DNA from: SVFI01 sp045643145
GTDB taxonomy: Bacteria > Bacillota > Clostridia > Lachnospirales > Lachnospiraceae
Length of the DNA stretch: 9,135 bases
Assembly (NCBI GenBank): GCA_045643145.1
Contig: JAZUKG010000055.1
Location: 1 to 9,135 of the forward strand
Reading direction: 5' to 3'
Made by a program: the position numbers and the translations under genes. Under the pieces are notes generated by a model, which was not told the DNA's origin, did not search any database, and worked only from the letters and a program-made list of their open reading frames with translations. This document shows, one piece after another, positions 5,047 through 9,135 of the stretch (its first letter is position 1; each line of letters begins with the position of its first letter).

Positions 5047-6372
5047 ATGCTGACAGCCAATTTGATTGCAGGTATTATTTCAGATGTATTTTTGTATCTG
5101 TTTACCTGGCAGTTTATTAAAAGCAGGTTTTCACTAAAGAAGCAGTTGTCTGTTTATGTGTTAAGCTTTCTTTCAATAGCTGCATTATATGTTTTGATTC
5201 AGAAGTATCCGTTTTCGTCAGTGATTATTCCATATCTTTTGTACGGAATCGGGATACTGATCTATATCGGCTCGATATATTATACGGCGAAAAAGAGAAG
5301 TGTAAAAACCGTCTTTTTAACCTTTACCGGGACAAACTATGCATTGGTAGGAGAAGTTATTTTCGTACTGAGTATGCATTATTTAGACAATAATTTATGG
5401 TTATCTGCGCTGCTCGAAATCATAGTATTGAGTCTGGTTCTTTGGATTATTGTAAAAGCAATCAGACGAACCTTTGATATGCTACTGCGAGAACGATATA
5501 CCACCGCATGGTATTTATGTTTTGTTCCGATTATGTTTTATTGCTGTCTTCGCAGTATGCTGAGCGGACAACGATTTTTATCCTATGGCGGTTTTGGTGT
5601 ATTGCCGGTATGTCTGTTTTTGCTCTTGGAAGTAGTAGCCTATGCGTTTACCTTTATGAACCTGGGCAACCGAGAAGAAAAGAAATATATGCAGTGGCAA
5701 AATGACCTTTTGGCTTCTTATGTACAGGGAATGAAATCTCAGTATGAAAACGTAGTGGAATCAGAGGCTAAAATCCGTAGAATTCGTCATGATTTTCGTC
5801 ACTATGTAGCTCTTTTACAGGAGCTGGTGAATAATCAGGAATATGAAGAAATTAAAAAAGTATTGGGCAGTCTGGACGCACAAATGGATGAGTCCAAGGT
5901 GGTTCGATATTGTGACAATGTAGTGGTGAACAGTATTTTGCACAGCTACATTCAAAAAGCAGAAAGAGAAAAGATTAAAGTCAGTGCCAGTGTGGTTTTT
6001 CCGGCAGATGTGGATGAAGAAAATTCTATGAACTCCGCTTCTGTTATTGCCAATCTTTTGGAAAATGCCATTTATGCCACCAGGGAACTGGCAGAGGAGA
6101 AAAGATATATCAAATTAATCGTTCGCCATACCAAAGAGCACTACTGGCTGGAGATTAAAAACCCATGTGAAGGAAAGGTAACCTTTGATACCTTTACCCG
6201 CCTGCCGATTTCGGATAAAGGAGAGGGCCATGGAATCGGACTTGAAAGTGTTGCATTCTTTTCTGAAAAAATGGGATCTCAATTTGACTGCCATGTAGAA
6301 AACAATGAGTTTATTGTACAGATACTACATCATTTTGAGGCGAAGGAAACAAAAACTGCAAAGGCAGTATAA
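5047..6372 (+). CDS. AgrC-like sensor histidine kinase with GHKL ATPase domain
   Basis: This 441-residue membrane kinase should phosphorylate the adjacent LytTR regulator. About seven hydrophobic helices fill residues 1-206 and form the sensor. A coiled-coil-like stretch leads to the dimerisation/phospho-acceptor helix RRIRHDFRHY, with H248 the likely autophosphorylated histidine. The ATPase domain has the N-box NLLENA (N336, N340), EIKNP (N372) and the glycine-rich GEGHGIGL (392-399), typical of the HATPase_c_5/GHKL class seen in AgrC and ComD. Its ribosome binding site, AGGAG at 5037-5041, overlaps the stop codon of the regulator gene, indicating translational coupling. AgrC-type kinases often read peptide signals, but no AgrB-like processing enzyme or AgrD-like peptide gene is visible here, so the ligand is unknown. 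A sugar-related signal linked to EIIC is an alternative (inference). Confidence 0.92.
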   Translation: MLTANLIAGIISDVFLYLFTWQFIKSRFSLKKQLSVYVLSFLSIAALYVLIQKYPFSSVIIPYLLYGIGILIYIGSIYYTAKKRSVKTVFLTFTGTNYALVGEVIFVLSMHYLDNNLWLSALLEIIVLSLVLWIIVKAIRRTFDMLLRERYTTAWYLCFVPIMFYCCLRSMLSGQRFLSYGGFGVLPVCLFLLLEVVAYAFTFMNLGNREEKKYMQWQNDLLASYVQGMKSQYENVVESEAKIRRIRHDFRHYVALLQELVNNQEYEEIKKVLGSLDAQMDESKVVRYCDNVVVNSILHSYIQKAEREKIKVSASVVFPADVDEENSMNSASVIANLLENAIYATRELAEEKRYIKLIVRHTKEHYWLEIKNPCEGKVTFDTFTRLPISDKGEGHGIGLESVAFFSEKMGSQFDCHVENNEFIVQILHHFEAKETKTAKAV

Positions 6373-6414
6373 GACTGAAACAATCAATGGAATGAAAGAA
6401 TAGGTGGGTTTTGT

Positions 6415-9135
6415 ATGAGGGATAATCAAAGCCAAGTTAAAATTTTAATCATCGATGATTTGCCAATGAACCGCGACATTCTGAAGGAAATGCTTTCAGA
6501 ATATGAAATCGTAGAGGCTGAGGACGGAATCGAGGCAGTGGCATATTTAAGAGAGCATCATGAAAGTGTTGCTCTAGTTTTGCTGGATTTAGTGATGCCG
6601 AAAATGGACGGCTTTGCCGTACTGGAAACCATGAAGCAGGAGGGGTGGCTTGATAGCATTCCTGTCATAGTGGAAACATCAGAAACCAGTGAAGAAATGA
6701 TGGAAAAGGCATTTGCTTACGGAGTATCGGATTTCTTTGACAGAAGTACGGTTTCTCTGCTCGTTCAAAAGAGGGTATACAATACTATTCGCTCTTTTGT
6801 GAAACAAAAGGCCATCATGGAGCAGCAAAAGGAAGTCGCTCTTTTGACAGATACTTTGACCGGATTTTTAAATATGGAGGGATTTTGTCAAAAGGCTCCG
6901 CAGGTTATGATGAAAAACCTGGATACCATGTATGCAATCTGGTTTGCTGACCTTAAAAATTTCAAACTGGTAAACAATTCCTACGGATATGAAAAAGGAA
7001 ATGAAATTTTAAAATATTGGTGCCGTCTGGTTTCACAGCAGATAAAGGATGATAACCTGGTCTGCAGAGTAGTCGGTGACCAGCTGTTAGGACTTCATGC
7101 TCTGAAAAAAGAAAATGAAGAATATGAGATTGAAAATACCATCGATTCGGTTTGGAATGATGTGGTAGAGCATTTCCCGAAAGAGTTAAAGGATTTACCT
7201 GTCTTTATTTGTTCCGGTGTGTATATGGCAGGTCCAAATGATATTGAACACAGAAGTCTCGATCAGATGATGGGTTATGCCAGAGAAGCTTTGAAAAATG
7301 CCAAAGATATGCAGGGCGGCGGACAGGTGGTATACAATGAAGAACTCTGGATTGCCCGTCAGCGAAGCTTTGAAATCAGCAGTCATTTAGAGCAGGGACT
7401 GCAAAATCATGAAGTGACCATGTTCCTGCAGCCACAATACAATCATGCAACCGGAGAAATAACCGGTGCAGAAGCACTTTGTCGATGGACCCACAAAACC
7501 TTGGGATTTTTATCACCGGCAGAGTTTATTCCGGTTTTGGAAAATACCGGACAGATTTTTCAGCTCGATTCCTTTATTTGGGAAGAAGCCTGTATTTATA
7601 TGAGAAAATGGCTGGATCAGGGAATCAGTATGCCGGTATCTGTCAATATCTCCAGAAAGGATGTATTGGTAACCGATCTTTCGGTTTACTTTATTGAACT
7701 GGTAAAGAAATATGATTTACCACCGAGCATGCTGCGTCTGGAAATCACAGAAAATGCATATATCGATGAAAGTGATAAACTGATTGAAACCGTGAAAAAG
7801 CTGAAAGAACAGGGCTTTACGGTAGAAATGGACGATTTCGGAAGTGGTTTCTCATCTCTGAATATGCTGCAGAATGTGCCGGTTGATGTGTTAAAGCTGG
7901 ATATGGGATTTTTAAGAAAGACCCAGTACAATATTCGAAGCGGTAATATCATCAGTGCAGTCGTAAAAATGTCTCATGCCCTGGATATTGATATTTTGGC
8001 AGAAGGCGTGGAAACGATTGAACAGGCCAATTTCCTCAAAAATATCGGATGTACGGATATGCAGGGGTACTATTTCTCAAAGCCGATTCCGGTAGAGGAA
8101 TTTGAAAAGAGTATTTTATTTGAAAAAAAGATAGAAACAAATCGTCAAAAAGGCTCTTTGGAACTTTACAAAATGCGAGAACTTTTGGATGCCAACAGTT
8201 CCTCTTCGTTTTTGTTTAATTACTGTATGGGTGCGGCTTCTCTTTTGGAATACAATGGGGAAAAGGTACAGTTTGTACTGGTAAATGACAGTTTCTATCA
8301 GGAACTTGACAAGGACAGAACGCTGTTAGATTCGCACAGACAGAACGTGCTCATGGCTTTTCGTGAGGAAACCAGAGTCATGATAAAAGCAGCTCTCGAT
8401 GCAGCCATTGAGAGAGGCGTAGTAGAGACAGAGCTTTCGGATTCTGTCAGCCAGACTTACTGGCGTGTGACCATCCGTTTTGTATCTACCAACAATTATG
8501 TCTCACTTCTGTTTTGTGAGATTCAGGATATTACAAAGGAACGCAGATTAAAGGATGAAGTTTCTGTCATGCAGGAAGAATTCAAGGCACATATGGAACT
8601 TATGCCGTGTGGTGTACTGCGTTACGAAGCAGAAGGAAATCAGGAATTTGCTTATGTCAGCAAGAGTATGCTGGATATGCTGGGATATCGTAACCTGGAT
8701 GAATTTTATGATAAATTCGGACGCAGCTTTACCGGTATGATTTATGAAGAAGACAGAGAACGTATTCAAAATGAAATCGCAGAACAGATCAGGCTAACCG
8801 GCGTAGACTATTGTGAATACCGTATTGAAAAAGCCGACGGGGATTTGATGTGGGTATTTGACCGCGGACATCTGGTAGAGGATCAAAACGGAAAGAAATG
8901 GTTCTATGTGGTTATTGCTGATATTGATGAACTGAAACAGGAAACCATGGATAATCTGTGTAAGGCCAAGATTATCGATACACTGCTTCAGATAGACGGA
9001 TCGCTCCTTTATGAATATGATCCGGCACTGGATTATATGAAGATGCGTGTAAAGAAAGAGGACGGAGAGATCCTGACTCGTTCGGCGCTGAATTATCTGG
9101 CAGAACTGCAGCAGACCGGATATATTGAAAAGGAA
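6415..9135 (+). CDS. REC / degenerate GGDEF / EAL / PAS protein, predicted c-di-GMP phosphodiesterase (3' truncated)
   Basis: 907 open codons run from ATG 6415 (AGGTGGG six bases upstream) off the window without a stop. Residues 8-128 are a receiver with D14-D15 and phospho-acceptor D58; the usual lysine is replaced by R110. Residues about 143-310 are a GGDEF domain (DTLTGFLNMEGF, ADLKNFKLVNNSYGYEKGNE) whose signature reads VGDQL (220-224), so cyclase activity is probably lost. Residues about 322-570 are an EAL domain with all usual catalytic residues in place: E353 (EAL), N411, E443/E446, D473-D474, K494, E530, E533 and Q550, so it should hydrolyse c-di-GMP. After it come a diverged PAS-like unit (about 595-710), a clear PAS domain (about 722-842, with EYRIEKADGDLMWVFDRG) and the beginning of another unit. 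No signal peptide or membrane helix is seen. It lies 42 bases after the kinase gene, with no terminator between, so it is probably in that operon. Confidence 0.93.
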   Translation, partial: MRDNQSQVKILIIDDLPMNRDILKEMLSEYEIVEAEDGIEAVAYLREHHESVALVLLDLVMPKMDGFAVLETMKQEGWLDSIPVIVETSETSEEMMEKAFAYGVSDFFDRSTVSLLVQKRVYNTIRSFVKQKAIMEQQKEVALLTDTLTGFLNMEGFCQKAPQVMMKNLDTMYAIWFADLKNFKLVNNSYGYEKGNEILKYWCRLVSQQIKDDNLVCRVVGDQLLGLHALKKENEEYEIENTIDSVWNDVVEHFPKELKDLPVFICSGVYMAGPNDIEHRSLDQMMGYAREALKNAKDMQGGGQVVYNEELWIARQRSFEISSHLEQGLQNHEVTMFLQPQYNHATGEITGAEALCRWTHKTLGFLSPAEFIPVLENTGQIFQLDSFIWEEACIYMRKWLDQGISMPVSVNISRKDVLVTDLSVYFIELVKKYDLPPSMLRLEITENAYIDESDKLIETVKKLKEQGFTVEMDDFGSGFSSLNMLQNVPVDVLKLDMGFLRKTQYNIRSGNIISAVVKMSHALDIDILAEGVETIEQANFLKNIGCTDMQGYYFSKPIPVEEFEKSILFEKKIETNRQKGSLELYKMRELLDANSSSSFLFNYCMGAASLLEYNGEKVQFVLVNDSFYQELDKDRTLLDSHRQNVLMAFREETRVMIKAALDAAIERGVVETELSDSVSQTYWRVTIRFVSTNNYVSLLFCEIQDITKERRLKDEVSVMQEEFKAHMELMPCGVLRYEAEGNQEFAYVSKSMLDMLGYRNLDEFYDKFGRSFTGMIYEEDRERIQNEIAEQIRLTGVDYCEYRIEKADGDLMWVFDRGHLVEDQNGKKWFYVVIADIDELKQETMDNLCKAKIIDTLLQIDGSLLYEYDPALDYMKMRVKKEDGEILTRSALNYLAELQQTGYIEKE

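Noticed and set aside
6373..6414. Possible terminator or separate promoter between the kinase and EAL genes
   Set aside because: No hairpin and no -35/-10 pair is visible in these 42 bases; co-transcription is simpler.
8548..8769. Minus-strand open frame within the REC/GGDEF/EAL/PAS gene
   Set aside because: The plus-strand frame has a continuous, recognisable PAS domain here; the antisense frame shows nothing.

Overview
The window looks like a chromosomal piece of a low-to-moderate GC, Gram-positive anaerobe of the Clostridia, most likely a Lachnospiraceae relative. This is inferred from Shine-Dalgarno-rich starts, lysine-rich proteins, an AgrC/LytTR-type two-component pair, and multi-domain GGDEF/EAL/PAS proteins of a style common in that family. 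No sequence search was possible, so the genus is left open. There are no tRNA, rRNA, CRISPR or insertion-sequence features.

Layout. (1) 1-613: the 3' end of leucyl-tRNA synthetase (leuS). (2) 639-1412: a secreted protein of unknown function, ending at a strong bidirectional terminator (1437-1463). (3) 1478-2833, minus strand: a single-gene unit encoding a very unusual protein, with a two-pass membrane sensor-like domain fused to a type IV prepilin/pseudopilin whose cleavage motif lies in the middle of the chain. (4) 2834-3114: a divergent intergenic region with a good minus-strand promoter, phased A/T tracts predicted to bend the DNA, and a hairpin between the Shine-Dalgarno and the start codon of the next gene. 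(5) 3115-9135, plus strand: a co-directional signalling cluster made of a stand-alone PTS EIIC permease, a LytTR response regulator, an AgrC-like histidine kinase, and the first 907 codons of a REC / degenerate-GGDEF / EAL / PAS protein that runs off the window.

How the genes may work together. The kinase (5047-6372) and LytTR regulator (4307-5038) are 8 bases apart and should form one signalling pair. An extended -10 promoter precedes the regulator. It carries a direct repeat, ATTTCAT, with a 21-bp period, the geometry of LytTR binding sites; a weaker repeat with the same period lies upstream of the EIIC gene. A transporter next to a LytTR pair recalls the E. coli YpdAB and BtsSR (YehUT) systems, which control transporter genes. 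The downstream EAL protein has its own receiver domain and an intact phosphodiesterase site, so one kinase may feed both transcription and c-di-GMP turnover. c-di-GMP commonly controls type IV pili, and the divergently encoded protein contains a pilin module, so the whole locus could concern surface behaviour. That link is inference from gene order only.
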